Source of the DNA: Limisphaerales bacterium
GTDB lineage: Bacteria > Verrucomicrobiota > Verrucomicrobiia > Limisphaerales > UBA11358
DNA: 38,427 nucleotides
Assembly (NCBI GenBank): GCA_003134375.1
Contig: PLAY01000102.1
Location: 1 to 38,427 of the forward strand
Reading direction: 5' to 3'
Part shown: positions 26,444 to 34,366 of the stretch, piece by piece
How the letters are laid out: the number at the start of each line of letters is the position of its first letter
Position numbering within the stretch: position 1 is the first letter of the stretch
The notes under the pieces: model-generated
Seen by the model: only the letters and a program-made list of their open reading frames with translations
Told to the model about the DNA's origin: nothing
Database searches by the model: none
Position numbers and translations under genes: made by a program

Positions 26444-26823
26444 TTTGATTTCCTTTTTGCTTTGTTGGATGACAACCCGTCGGCGGTTTGGCGGATCAGT
26501 TTGAGGTCTGCCGGTTTGATGTCGGATGTTTCCATCAATTGAGCAACCAATTCTTGATGGGAGCCACCCGCAAAGATTCGCGCCAATGTTTGCATCGCGA
26601 TCTGCAGCAAGGTGGCTTTGGGAATCCGGGCCGCATAAAAAAACGCCTTCCCCTGCAACCGTCGGGTGATGTGCCGCTTCCCGACCAGGTTGACCAGAAC
26701 CGAGCGCAAGGTGGCGTTTTCGATCGGCCACGAGAAATGCGCTTGAATCTCCGCCGGCTTCAATTCACCCCGCTCCCAAAGGATTCGGAGGGCCTCCAGT
26801 TCATTTTGATTCAGGGAAGTCAT
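26440..26823 (-). CDS. BlaI/MecI-family transcriptional repressor
   Basis: A 127-residue winged-helix repressor (SLNQNELEALRILWERGELKP split at the first helix; ATLRSVLVNLVGKRHITRRLQGKAFFYAA for the wing region, here given in parts), the standard size and layout of BlaI/MecI. It probably binds as a dimer to the two dyads just upstream and represses its own operon until the M56 partner inactivates it. ATG at 26823 is preferred. The frame is open to 26958, but that stretch runs through the promoter and operators. The stop codon overlaps the peptidase start. Confidence 0.9.
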   Translation of the reverse strand: MTSLNQNELEALRILWERGELKPAEIQAHFSWPIENATLRSVLVNLVGKRHITRRLQGKAFFYAARIPKATLLQIAMQTLARIFAGGSHQELVAQLMETSDIKPADLKLIRQTADGLSSNKAKRKSK

Positions 26824-26827
26824 GGAT

Positions 26828-26848
26828 ATGTGTGAAATGTTCACACAT
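26828..26848. promoter_or_regulatory. Operator-like dyad 1 at the BlaI-family promoter
   Basis: ATGTGTGAA (26828-26836), a 3-bp spacer, then TTCACACAT (26840-26848): a perfect 9-bp inverted repeat. It lies 4 bp upstream of the repressor ATG and covers the expected -10 region. Confidence 0.7.
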
Positions 26849-26865
26849 TGCGCCCCGGCTGTCAA
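26837..26865 (-). promoter_or_regulatory. Candidate promoter of the repressor/peptidase operon
   Basis: On the minus strand TTGACA (26865-26860) is a perfect -35 box. A 17-bp spacer leads to GAACAT (26842-26837), a weak -10 inside dyad 1. The -35 box lies between the two dyads, as expected for a repressed promoter. Confidence 0.5.
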
Positions 26866-26869
26866 GCGC

Positions 26870-26892
26870 AATGTGTGATATTGTCGCACATT
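26870..26892. promoter_or_regulatory. Operator-like dyad 2 upstream of the -35 box
   Basis: AATGTGTGA (26870-26878), a 5-bp spacer, then TCGCACATT (26884-26892): a 9-bp inverted repeat with one mismatch, sharing the AATGTGTGA half-site with dyad 1. The centres are about 43 bp apart, close to four helical turns. Confidence 0.6.
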
Positions 26893-27181
26893 GATGTAGT
26901 ATTCTTGCATTTCACACCGGTGTTTCTCGCCGATGCCAGAGCCTACCCCAAATACCATGGCTGGGAGCGGTTATGTGCCGCGTGTCCAAGCCGATAAATA
27001 ATGCGAAACGATTCGCCACAGTGCATCCAACCGGCGCAGGTAACTTGTCCAACCCCTCGTCGTTAATGTCTCATCGGCGGGCGGAACCCTCCTTAGCAAC
27101 GCAGCGGACCGGCGGGACGCCAGCCTCCGTTCTGAAGCTTCGGCCCGACAGGCCAGCGCTCCCAAGAAAAATGGGTTGCGG
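26893..27181. other. Gene-free stretch upstream of BlaI-family gene
   Basis: No supported gene lies here. The part from about 27085 to 27170 is GC-rich with CCGGCGGGACGCCAGCCTCC and a related GGCCAGCGCTCCC segment, which looks like decayed dispersed repeat sequence. Small open frames in it have repeat-like Arg/Ala composition and no family features. Confidence 0.4.
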
Positions 27182-28369
27182 CTACAGCAATTCCAGCGTG
27201 CGTTGCAGCTCCGCGTCCGTGTTGTAAAAATGCGGCGAGAAGCGGATGTAGCTTTGTCCTTTGCGGTCCGCGCGCAACGACGTCACAATGCCGGCGTCCG
27301 TCAATTTTTTGTGCAACGCCGTGAGGTCTTTGCCCACCTTCGCGGCTGAAGCCGCTTCGGCGAGGCTGGAGCCCGCCTGATAAAAGGAAATGATCCCGCT
27401 GGCGTTTTCAATTTTCGCATCCGCATTCAAAACCGTAAAACCTTTTGCCTGCAAGGCCGGCACGAGCCGCGCGCGTTTGCGCAGCAGTTCGGCGGCGATG
27501 TTTTCGATGCCGATTTCCGCCACGAGTTCCATGGCGGCAATCAGACCGATCAGTCCGAGCAGATTGTGCGTGCCGGCTTCATATTTCGTCGCGTCTTTGC
27601 GGAAAACAATTTGTTCCTGCGCGACGAAATTCGGGCAGCGCACGTTATGCCAGCCGTAAACCGGCGGGTTCAGTTTTTCCTGCAACTCGCGCCGGACATA
27701 AAGCAGGCCCGCACCACAGGGGCCGAGCAGCCATTTGTGCGCGTCGGCGGCGAGAAAATCCACGTGCTCGACCGTCGTCGGAAACGCGCCGAGCGTTTGA
27801 ATTGCATCAACACAAAACAAAATTCCGCGTGCGCGCAAAAATTTGCCGATGGCCTGAAAATCAATGCGATAGCCGCCGATGAAGTGGCAGGACGCGAGCG
27901 CGACGAGCCGGGTGTTTTCGTCCACCTGCCCCATCACGTCCACCGGGCGGATGATGCCGAGGCCGCGCGTATTGAGCAGGCGGACTTCGACGCCACGTTC
28001 GGCCAGTGCCATCCACGGATAAACGTTCGACGGGTAATCGTCGTGATAAATGAGGATGTTATCACCCCTGCGAAAACTCAGCCCGGCGGCGACAAAACTC
28101 AGCGCGAGCGAAGTCGGCCCGACGAGGGCGACTTCCTCCGGCTGGCAATTCAACAATCGCGCCCCGAGCTGGCGCGCATCGTTCAAGCGGTGCAGAACGA
28201 AGGCTTCCTGATCTCCCAGTGTGCCGCGCTGGGCGCATTCGGAAACCGCTTCGGCGACGCGATGCGGCAACGGGCAAACCCCGGCGTGCGCGAGGAAAAT
28301 CTTGTCGCGGGCGACGGGAAATTCACGTTGGCGAAGTTCCTCGTTCGCGTGCAGTTCAGTCAATGTCAT
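27182..28369 (-). CDS. Class V aminotransferase / cysteine desulfurase-like protein
   Basis: A 395-residue fold-type I PLP enzyme of the class V group (NifS/CsdA/isopenicillin N epimerase-like). Asp188 in FCVDAIQTLGAFP contacts the cofactor and Lys212 in AADAHKWLLGP forms the Schiff base; YEAGTHNLLGLIGL is the usual C-terminal landmark. A mobile active-site cysteine loop typical of true cysteine desulfurases is not evident, and no IscU or SufU gene is near, so the reaction may instead be an epimerase, lyase or aminotransferase one. It lies 42 bp downstream of the GspF-like gene and may share its transcript. Confidence 0.82.
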   Translation of the reverse strand: MTLTELHANEELRQREFPVARDKIFLAHAGVCPLPHRVAEAVSECAQRGTLGDQEAFVLHRLNDARQLGARLLNCQPEEVALVGPTSLALSFVAAGLSFRRGDNILIYHDDYPSNVYPWMALAERGVEVRLLNTRGLGIIRPVDVMGQVDENTRLVALASCHFIGGYRIDFQAIGKFLRARGILFCVDAIQTLGAFPTTVEHVDFLAADAHKWLLGPCGAGLLYVRRELQEKLNPPVYGWHNVRCPNFVAQEQIVFRKDATKYEAGTHNLLGLIGLIAAMELVAEIGIENIAAELLRKRARLVPALQAKGFTVLNADAKIENASGIISFYQAGSSLAEAASAAKVGKDLTALHKKLTDAGIVTSLRADRKGQSYIRFSPHFYNTDAELQRTLELL

Positions 28370-28411
28370 GCGGCGAAAGTAATGGGCAACCGTCCGGCGC
28401 GCAAAGCGGAA

Positions 28412-29434
28412 TTAAAATCCTTTCAGAACATTAGAAAGGTCACTGTGTGGACCATAGAGGCCAGCCCAGAACTGGATTACTTTGTAGGCGATCAGCAACG
28501 CGACCAGCATATAAACGAGCCGTGGCATCCAGGTGGCGAAGGCGTTCAGCTTGCGCGTGCCGTCCTCATTGTAGATCCGGCTGATTTGGCGGAGCGAATC
28601 ATCCAGTTTACCGCTGACCTCGCCGCTGGCGTAAAGGTTGGCGAAGGTTCCCGGGAACAGCGGGCAGAGGCGCACGGCCTCAGACGGCATTTGGCCGGCA
28701 ACCACGCGCGGCTTCCAGGCGGTGACCGCCCGACGTAAGGCCGGCGAGCCGCTGGCTGTGGCAGCCAAGTCCCAAGCTTCAAAGATGTTGACCCCGGCGC
28801 TGATGAGCGCTTCGAGCGCCGCGGCGAGCCGGGACAGGGCAAGGTAATGCCGTGCCGTGCCGAGGATTGGAACCGGTCGTAACAGGGATTCCATTATGGC
28901 CCGCCAGTTTTCGCCGTGTTTGCTTTGCGAGGCGTAAATCATCAAGGCGACGGCGCCATAAAATGGTGAGAGGATGAGTGCAGCTTTGGCAAACAGGAGG
29001 GTCAGGCTGGCGTTGAATTGCGACGCGGCGAACGGAAGCACAATTAAAAAAATGAAGGCGGCAAAATGAATCAATCCGACGGGATAAATAAGTTGGGCGA
29101 TCACCTGCTTGATGACGCGGGCGCGGTCGTTGTAGTAATCGGCGAGCATGCGGAAACAGGTATCGAGCCGGCCGCTTTGCTCGCCAGCCGTGATCAACGC
29201 CAGGTCGAACGCGGGCAGCCAGTCGAGGGCCTGCAATGATCCGGCCAGCGTCGCGCCCCTGGCGAGTTCATCGAGCAGGCGTTGCAGCGGCTCGTGGAAC
29301 GAAGGAGCAGGAGGGTTGCGTTTGATTTGCTCCAATGCGCGAACGATGGGGATTCCGGCGGCCGTGAGCTGGCCGAGTTGGTGATACAACTCGGCCCGCT
29401 GGGTGAATTGGCGGGGGGTGACAATTAGCGGCAT
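28412..29434 (-). CDS. Orphan GspF/PilC-like inner-membrane protein
   Basis: A 340-residue protein with two type II secretion F domains (about 13-135 and 205-325), each with the conserved LTAAGIPIVRALEQI- and LISAGVNIFEAWDLA-type segments and GEQSGRLD/GEVSGKLDDSL motifs. TM helices lie near 113-140, 148-170 and 305-325. Such proteins form the inner-membrane platform of type II secretion and type IV pili. No ATPase, pseudopilin or secretin gene is adjacent. N-terminally it is shorter than typical GspF (about 400). It follows trxA by 27 bp, so it is carried in a mixed housekeeping operon; its partners must be encoded elsewhere. Confidence 0.88.
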   Translation of the reverse strand: MPLIVTPRQFTQRAELYHQLGQLTAAGIPIVRALEQIKRNPPAPSFHEPLQRLLDELARGATLAGSLQALDWLPAFDLALITAGEQSGRLDTCFRMLADYYNDRARVIKQVIAQLIYPVGLIHFAAFIFLIVLPFAASQFNASLTLLFAKAALILSPFYGAVALMIYASQSKHGENWRAIMESLLRPVPILGTARHYLALSRLAAALEALISAGVNIFEAWDLAATASGSPALRRAVTAWKPRVVAGQMPSEAVRLCPLFPGTFANLYASGEVSGKLDDSLRQISRIYNEDGTRKLNAFATWMPRLVYMLVALLIAYKVIQFWAGLYGPHSDLSNVLKGF

Positions 29435-29461
29435 AATCCCGCCTCGCGGGACCGGCAGCGG

Positions 29462-29794
29462 TCAGGCCGCGACGCGATCCAGGCTGGCCTTGAAATCGCG
29501 CCGGCTTTTGGCGCCAACCATTTGCTCGGCGATTTCGCCCTTGTTAAAAAGCAGCAGAGTGGGAATGGCGCGGATGCCGTACTCGGTGGCGAGCGACTGA
29601 TGTTCGTCAATGTTCACTTTACCGATTTTCACCTTGCCATCGTATTCGTCGGCCAGTTCATCGAGGAGCGGCGCGATCATTTTGCACGGGCCGCACCACT
29701 CGGCCCAGAAATCAACAAGCACGGGCACCGGCGATTGCAAAACCTGCTGCGCGAAATTGTCCTGCGTGAGCGTAACGATTAATGGAGAAGCCAT
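29462..29794 (-). CDS. trxA: Thioredoxin
   Basis: A 110-residue cytoplasmic thioredoxin with the redox motif WCGPCKM (Cys34 and Cys37), the cis-proline Pro78 in RAIPTLLLF and no signal peptide. Length and motif are those of classical TrxA. It reduces disulfides in proteins such as ribonucleotide reductase and is itself reduced by thioredoxin reductase (not in the window). It lies 53 bp downstream of the Pro/Ala-rich protein gene and 27 bp upstream of the GspF-like gene. Confidence 0.95.
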   Translation of the reverse strand: MASPLIVTLTQDNFAQQVLQSPVPVLVDFWAEWCGPCKMIAPLLDELADEYDGKVKIGKVNIDEHQSLATEYGIRAIPTLLLFNKGEIAEQMVGAKSRRDFKASLDRVAA

Positions 29795-29847
29795 ACGTCA
29801 AATGGAATAGTTTTGGACACGAGAAACAATGCGATCAAAACCGGCCA

Positions 29848-30291
29848 TCAGCTGATGGCACTTTTAAGGATCAGGAACATCCAAACCACCGTGCCGGCGG
29901 CAAATAATCCAGCCACAACCGCGGCGATGACCAGAATGTTGTCGAGCGCGCCAATCGTGGGAGCGGCGGCGGGCGCCGCTCTTTGAACCGCCGGAGCGGA
30001 GCGTGTTTGAGCTACGGGCGCAGCAGCGGTAGCAGTAGCGGCTCGTGGCGCGGCAGCAGTAGGTGCCGATGGAGCTTTTGCCGCGCCGGTTGACAATGGT
30101 ACCACGCTGGGAGCGCCGGTGGGGCCGCCGGGCGGCAGCGTCGGCAGTTTGATGGTCGGCGCCGTGGATGGTTTCGGCGGCAAATTGATTCGGACGGTCT
30201 CTTTTTTGGGCTGGACCTTGCCGGTTTCTTTTTTTACCGGGGGCACAGCACCGGCAGGCGCGCCTGGAATGTTCGAAGGAATGTCAGCCAT
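29848..30291 (-). CDS. Pro/Ala-rich single-pass membrane protein, unknown
   Basis: A 147-residue protein of low complexity. Residues 1-110 are dominated by Pro, Ala, Thr and Lys, with one conserved-looking segment KKETVRINLPPKP (30-42), and one TM helix spans about 118-142 near the C-terminus. There is no N-terminal signal, so the disordered part should face the cytoplasm. The function is unknown. The composition changes smoothly and the codon use matches the neighbours, so it is a real gene rather than a shadow frame. It sits between accC and trxA on the same strand; I could not identify a homologue. Confidence 0.7.
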   Translation of the reverse strand: MADIPSNIPGAPAGAVPPVKKETGKVQPKKETVRINLPPKPSTAPTIKLPTLPPGGPTGAPSVVPLSTGAAKAPSAPTAAAPRAATATAAAPVAQTRSAPAVQRAAPAAAPTIGALDNILVIAAVVAGLFAAGTVVWMFLILKSAIS

Positions 30292-30381
30292 AGTATTTAG
30301 TGGTTCAAGATAAACGGCGGACGGCGGCTGTCAAACTTAATTCTGGAAACATGGGAGAACGGCTGGCACACCACCCTGCCA

Positions 30382-31764
30382 TCAAGTCTTTTCCTCAATC
30401 AATTCACGCCGCGCGCCGCCGAGCAATTGTTCGACGAAACCGGTCGAATAAACGCCACGCCGGAAATTCGGGTCCTGCATGATGGCTTGCTGGAAGGACA
30501 CGGTGGTTTTGATGCCGGTAATCATATATTCGGCGAGTGCACGGTTCATACGATCCATCGCCTCACGCCGGTCTTTGCCCGTGGTGATAAGCTTGCCAAG
30601 CATTGAGTCGTACATCGATGGGATCGTGTAACCCGCGTAAGCGTGTGTGTCCACGCGCACGCCGCGGCCGCCGGGTTGAAAATACATCTCAATCCGTCCG
30701 GGGCTGGGACGGAACTCGTCAAACGGATCTTCGGCATTAATGCGACATTCGATGGCGTGACCTTTGATTTGAATGTCACTTTGCGAATGTTGCAGCGGCT
30801 CGCCCATCGCCAGCAGGATTTGATAGCGCACGAGATCAATGCCCGTGACTTCCTCTGTGACCGGGTGCTCGACTTGAATCCGCTTGTTGACTTCGAGGAA
30901 ATAAAAATTGCCGTGATTGTCCACGATGAATTCGATGGTGCCGGCGTTGGTATAGTGTGCGGCCTCGGCGATTTTCACGGCGGCCTTGCCGATTTTGTCG
31001 CGCAATTTGCGGAATTTATACTCGAGCAATGGCGACGGTGCTTCTTCGATAAGTTTTTGGTTGCGGCGTTGAACGGAACAATCACGTTCGCCCAGATGAA
31101 TAATGCGGCCTTTTTGGTCACCGAGAATCTGAATTTCGATATGATGCGGATTCTCGATGTATTTCTCAATATAGACCCCGGAATTGCCAAACGCTTTTTC
31201 CGCTTCGCTTCGCGCCGTGTGATAACCTTTCACGAGCGAAATGTCATTATGCGCCACACGCATCCCGCGTCCGCCGCCGCCAGCAATGGCTTTGATCATC
31301 ACCGGATACCCGATGTGTTTGGCGATGGTCAGGGCCTCCGGTTCTTTTTCAACGACGCCATCCGATCCTGGCGGTAAGGGCACGCCGGCTTTTTTGGCCA
31401 ATGCACGGCTGACCGCTTTGTCGGCCAGTGCTTGCATCGTGCGCGGATTGGGGCCGATAAAACGAATGTTGCAACTCTCGCAAACCTCGGCGAAATGCGC
31501 ATTTTCCGAAAGAAAACCGTAGCCGGGATGAATCGCGTCCACATCCGTGACCTCCGCTGCGCTGATGATGCGGTCAATGCGCAAATAACTTTCCGCCGCC
31601 GCCGCTTTGCCAATGCAAATGGCCTCATCGGCCAGTTGCACGTGCATGGAATTGGCATCCGCTTCCGAATAAACGGCCACCGTGCGGACGTTCAATTCTT
31701 TGCAAGCGCGGATGATCCGAACGGCTATCTCGCCGCGATTGGCGACCAGAATTTTTTCAAACAT
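30382..31764 (-). CDS. accC: Acetyl-CoA carboxylase, biotin carboxylase subunit
   Basis: AccC carboxylates biotin on AccB using ATP and bicarbonate, the first step of fatty-acid synthesis. The 460-residue protein has MFEKILVANRGEIAVRI, the ATP-grasp lysine Lys158, GGGGRGM (162-168), the bicarbonate-site segment GERDCSVQRRNQKLIEEAPSP (split: GERDCSVQRR 225-234, Lys237) and FLEVNKRIQVEHP (289-301). In E. coli the last motif reads EMNTRIQVEH; here the Thr is Lys294. Asn293, Arg295 and the histidine are kept, so activity is likely. It follows accB by 50 bp, the usual accB-accC order. Confidence 0.96.
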   Translation of the reverse strand: MFEKILVANRGEIAVRIIRACKELNVRTVAVYSEADANSMHVQLADEAICIGKAAAAESYLRIDRIISAAEVTDVDAIHPGYGFLSENAHFAEVCESCNIRFIGPNPRTMQALADKAVSRALAKKAGVPLPPGSDGVVEKEPEALTIAKHIGYPVMIKAIAGGGGRGMRVAHNDISLVKGYHTARSEAEKAFGNSGVYIEKYIENPHHIEIQILGDQKGRIIHLGERDCSVQRRNQKLIEEAPSPLLEYKFRKLRDKIGKAAVKIAEAAHYTNAGTIEFIVDNHGNFYFLEVNKRIQVEHPVTEEVTGIDLVRYQILLAMGEPLQHSQSDIQIKGHAIECRINAEDPFDEFRPSPGRIEMYFQPGGRGVRVDTHAYAGYTIPSMYDSMLGKLITTGKDRREAMDRMNRALAEYMITGIKTTVSFQQAIMQDPNFRRGVYSTGFVEQLLGGARRELIEEKT

Positions 31765-31814
31765 GGGCTTTCAGTGAAAGCAAACAGGATTAACGAATGT
31801 TTCCGGCGCCGAAG

Positions 31815-32282
31815 TCAGGCCGGCCGCACTTTGAACAACGGCTGGCCGAATTCCACCGGCTTGGCGTTTTCCACCAGAACCTGAGTGATCACGCCTTTGA
31901 CTTCAGCTTTGATTTCATTCATCACTTTCATCGCTTCGATAATGCATACGACGGATTCGGGACTTATTTCGGTTCCAATCTCAACGTAACTCGCGGCCTC
32001 AGGGGACGGTGCGCGATAAAAAGTGCCAATCATTGGCGATTTGACCTCAATTTCGTTCGTGGCGGGAATCGGTGGTGTGCCAACCGGTGCCGATGGGACG
32101 GCGATAGGCAGTAAAGCTGGAGCGCCGCCACCAGCTATTGGTTCATCATACTGAACGACAGGTCCCCCGCCGTTGGAACCACGTTTAAGCCTGATTTTTG
32201 AATCCTGACGTTCCAGCTCGAACTCCGTAATGGAATTCTTCTTCATCAGGTCAACGATGGCTTTAATATCTTTTATATCCAC
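31815..32282 (-). CDS. accB: Acetyl-CoA carboxylase biotin carboxyl carrier protein
   Basis: A 155-residue carrier. The N-terminal part (MDIKDIKAIVDLMKKNSITE) is typical AccB, followed by a Pro/Ala/Gly linker (35-75) and the biotinyl domain with IIEAMKVMNEI, whose Lys119 is biotinylated. The start is GTG at 32282. It carries the carboxyl group between AccC and the carboxyltransferase (AccAD, not in this window). A 199-bp AT-rich region with a candidate promoter precedes it, so accB-accC and the genes downstream may start a transcript here. Confidence 0.95.
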   Translation of the reverse strand: MDIKDIKAIVDLMKKNSITEFELERQDSKIRLKRGSNGGGPVVQYDEPIAGGGAPALLPIAVPSAPVGTPPIPATNEIEVKSPMIGTFYRAPSPEAASYVEIGTEISPESVVCIIEAMKVMNEIKAEVKGVITQVLVENAKPVEFGQPLFKVRPA

Positions 32283-32481
32283 AGTACGTTTTCGTTAAAG
32301 TAAATTCAAATTCCCGTTTTTAATCTAAAATAACCCAAAAAACAGCATCCCAAGTGTGACTATTCTTAACCGATTATTACGTCGAATTAAATCCTAACCA
32401 TTTGAATGATTATCGTCAAGTCGCAAAATAGAAAAATTTAAATCAAATAAAAACCGCTTAAAATGCAATAAAAATACAGTT
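32283..32481. other. AT-rich gap between aroQ and accB
   Basis: About 200 bp, much richer in A and T than the neighbouring genes and with no open frame of note. It probably holds the aroQ terminator and the accB promoter, both listed separately. Confidence 0.6.
32391..32419 (-). promoter_or_regulatory. Candidate accB promoter
   Basis: On the minus strand TTGACG (32419-32414) and TAGGAT (32396-32391) are separated by 17 bp. They lie about 110 bp upstream of the accB GTG in the AT-rich gap. Confidence 0.35.
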
Positions 32482-32497
32482 TTATGACTGTTTTTTA
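32466..32497 (-). terminator. Weak hairpin terminator overlapping the aroQ stop
   Basis: On the minus strand ACAGT, a 6-nt loop and ACTGT are followed by ATTTTT and preceded by an A-run, so the stem can extend past one mismatch. The aroQ stop codon (32484-32482) lies in the loop. The stem is short, so termination is probably partial. Confidence 0.45.
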
Positions 32498-32928
32498 TTA
32501 ACTTTAACGTCAACGGATGCTTCTAATGCCAAAATATAAGATTTTTGTCCAAAGCCAGTGATTTGTCCGCAACAAACCGGCGCAATGAGCGATTTGTGTC
32601 TGAATTTTTCTCTCGCATGAACGTTTGAGAGGTGGATCTCAATGGTCGGGACTCCTACCGCCGCAATTGCATCCCGTAGCGCAATGCTGGTATGGGTGTA
32701 AGCAGCGGCATTGATGACAATCACGTCAAACTTCCCCTTTGCCTGCTGAATCCAGTCAACCAGCTCGCCTTCCAGATTGGATTGCCGGAACTCAATCCCC
32801 ACCTTCAACTGTGCGGCACGTTCACGCACTTTTGCCTCGATGTCAGCCAAAGTCACGCGGCCATAGACTTCAGGCTCGCGTTGTCCCAACAGATTCAGAT
32901 TCGGCCCGTTGAGGAAGAGAATTTTCAT
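32482..32928 (-). CDS. aroQ: Type II 3-dehydroquinate dehydratase
   Basis: AroQ dehydrates 3-dehydroquinate to 3-dehydroshikimate. The 148-residue protein starts [20 protein letters not shown] and has Tyr22 in VYG, the [10 protein letters not shown] segment (72-80) and [17 protein letters not shown] (97-113), the standard catalytic set. ATG at 32928 overlaps the stop of the O-antigen ligase-like gene by 4 bp (ATGA). The frame extends to 33021, but that part is the end of the neighbour read in another frame. Pairing with a polysaccharide ligase gene looks like operon sharing rather than shared function. Confidence 0.95.
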   Translation of the reverse strand: MKILFLNGPNLNLLGQREPEVYGRVTLADIEAKVRERAAQLKVGIEFRQSNLEGELVDWIQQAKGKFDVIVINAAAYTHTSIALRDAIAAVGVPTIEIHLSNVHAREKFRHKSLIAPVCCGQITGFGQKSYILALEASVDVKVNKKQS

Positions 32929-34343
32929 GTGCGGTAGGCAGAATAACCGGTCATCAGATGTTTGTCGATTTGAATTCCGGTCGGGGCGAGCAGAAAGCCT
33001 AACAAGATGAAAGCCGTCCAAGCCAGTGCCGGAACATAGAGGCTAAACTCACCAAACCCCTGGATAAACCAGGCCCATACTCCAAGAAAAATGGCGAAGC
33101 TTGCCGGATCACCAGAGCGCCAAACGCGCCGCACGATCGTCAGCAATGAAAGCACAATCCAGGCTCCGTAAAGTGTTCCGCCGACAATGCCCGAATCCGA
33201 AAATTGTTCGAGGTAGTCATTATGCGCCAGGCGGGCCATTTCGGCGGTGGGCGATTTGAGTTGTGCGTAAGGCCGTTGAAAAGTGCCCGGGCCCGTTCCC
33301 ACCAGCGGATGCATGAATGTGGTTTCCACCGCCGCGTGCCAGTAATCAAACCGTGCGCCGATACTGGTTGCGCCGGCGGCAAAGTAACTATGGAATCGCA
33401 CGGCGAAAACTCCCAGTCCGATCACAATGACCGCAGTCAAGGCCGCCCATTTCAACCGCGTCGGCCACTGCAGGCGAAACAAGCATGCGCCGCCAATCGC
33501 CACCGCAATCAGCCAGCCCAGCTTTGAGCCGGTCCAAAAAAATGCCGCGCCACCCAGAAAAATGGTGAGTGTGATTACCACCGCGCGAATGGATGATCGC
33601 AGCCGTTTTGTGCTGTTGAACGCCAAATTGAGCGACATTGGCAGTAACAGCAGAATCAAGCCCGCCAGGGCATTGGGATAAACCAGCGTGCCATAGACGC
33701 GCCCTTTGGCAAACTTGGCAAGGATGGCTGGATTCGGCACGTCCATGCCATTGGTGGTGACGATGGCCCCGTCGCGTTTCATCTCCACAAGCAGTTCTGG
33801 CGGAAGGTTTGTCCAACCGGTGCGTCCGCCTTCCAACAACATTTGCCGGCTTTGCGGGAACTCAAACAGCCGCTGGTTGATTCCCCGAACAAGGCAAAAT
33901 GCAAACGCCGCCAGCAACCCGACAAGCAGCCAATGCCATGCGCGTTCGCGTCCCAAAACCAATGCGCCGATGAAATAGCAGGCGAGGCATCCGGCAAACT
34001 GACAAAGCGTCGTTGCGGTGAGATTGCCATCCACAGTTTGCGTGGCTGAAAGAAGCTGCCAGCCGAACCATAGCAACGGCAGCAACCAGAGCCAGCGCGT
34101 TCCCGGCCAGCGCGGCCTGCTGGCGAACACAAACACTGTGCCCGTCAGTGCCAGCGGCAACAAAATCCAGTTGCCCCAATGGGTGGGCCAGGCGTCCGTC
34201 CAAAATTCGGAAGGTGAAGCTGGCGGCGTGATTTTTTGGTCGAGGATGACCGGATTGCCGAACTTCAAAATCGCCAGACCGAGAAATAGTCCGAATACGA
34301 GCGCATAAAACCCGGTTCCGGTGATTTTTTTTTCAGACTTCAT
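32925..34343 (-). CDS. O-antigen ligase / Wzy-type polymerase family membrane protein
   Basis: A 472-residue protein with about 11-12 hydrophobic segments and the Wzy_C (WaaL/Wzy) signature: an inner Arg in [15 protein letters not shown] (214-228), [10 protein letters not shown] (331-340), GTGPGTF (349-355) and the large periplasmic loop ending [16 protein letters not shown] (374-389). Members join undecaprenyl-linked glycans to lipid A or polymerise them, or glycosylate proteins; which of these applies cannot be decided. It lies 23 bp after holB and overlaps aroQ. It may act with the Wzc/Wza-like proteins encoded at 9954-12805, although it is 20 kb away. Confidence 0.85.
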   Translation of the reverse strand: MKSEKKITGTGFYALVFGLFLGLAILKFGNPVILDQKITPPASPSEFWTDAWPTHWGNWILLPLALTGTVFVFASRPRWPGTRWLWLLPLLWFGWQLLSATQTVDGNLTATTLCQFAGCLACYFIGALVLGRERAWHWLLVGLLAAFAFCLVRGINQRLFEFPQSRQMLLEGGRTGWTNLPPELLVEMKRDGAIVTTNGMDVPNPAILAKFAKGRVYGTLVYPNALAGLILLLLPMSLNLAFNSTKRLRSSIRAVVITLTIFLGGAAFFWTGSKLGWLIAVAIGGACLFRLQWPTRLKWAALTAVIVIGLGVFAVRFHSYFAAGATSIGARFDYWHAAVETTFMHPLVGTGPGTFQRPYAQLKSPTAEMARLAHNDYLEQFSDSGIVGGTLYGAWIVLSLLTIVRRVWRSGDPASFAIFLGVWAWFIQGFGEFSLYVPALAWTAFILLGFLLAPTGIQIDKHLMTGYSAYRT

Positions 34344-34366
34344 TGCGAGATTTTGTTCGCAACCGG

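Noticed and set aside
26971-27165. 64-residue minus-strand frame upstream of the BlaI-family gene
   Set aside because: It lies in sequence resembling dispersed repeats, has Arg/Leu/Ala composition and no ribosome-binding site.
27566-28738. 390-residue plus-strand open frame
   Set aside because: It is antisense to the class V aminotransferase and part of the GspF-like gene, both of which have intact motifs.
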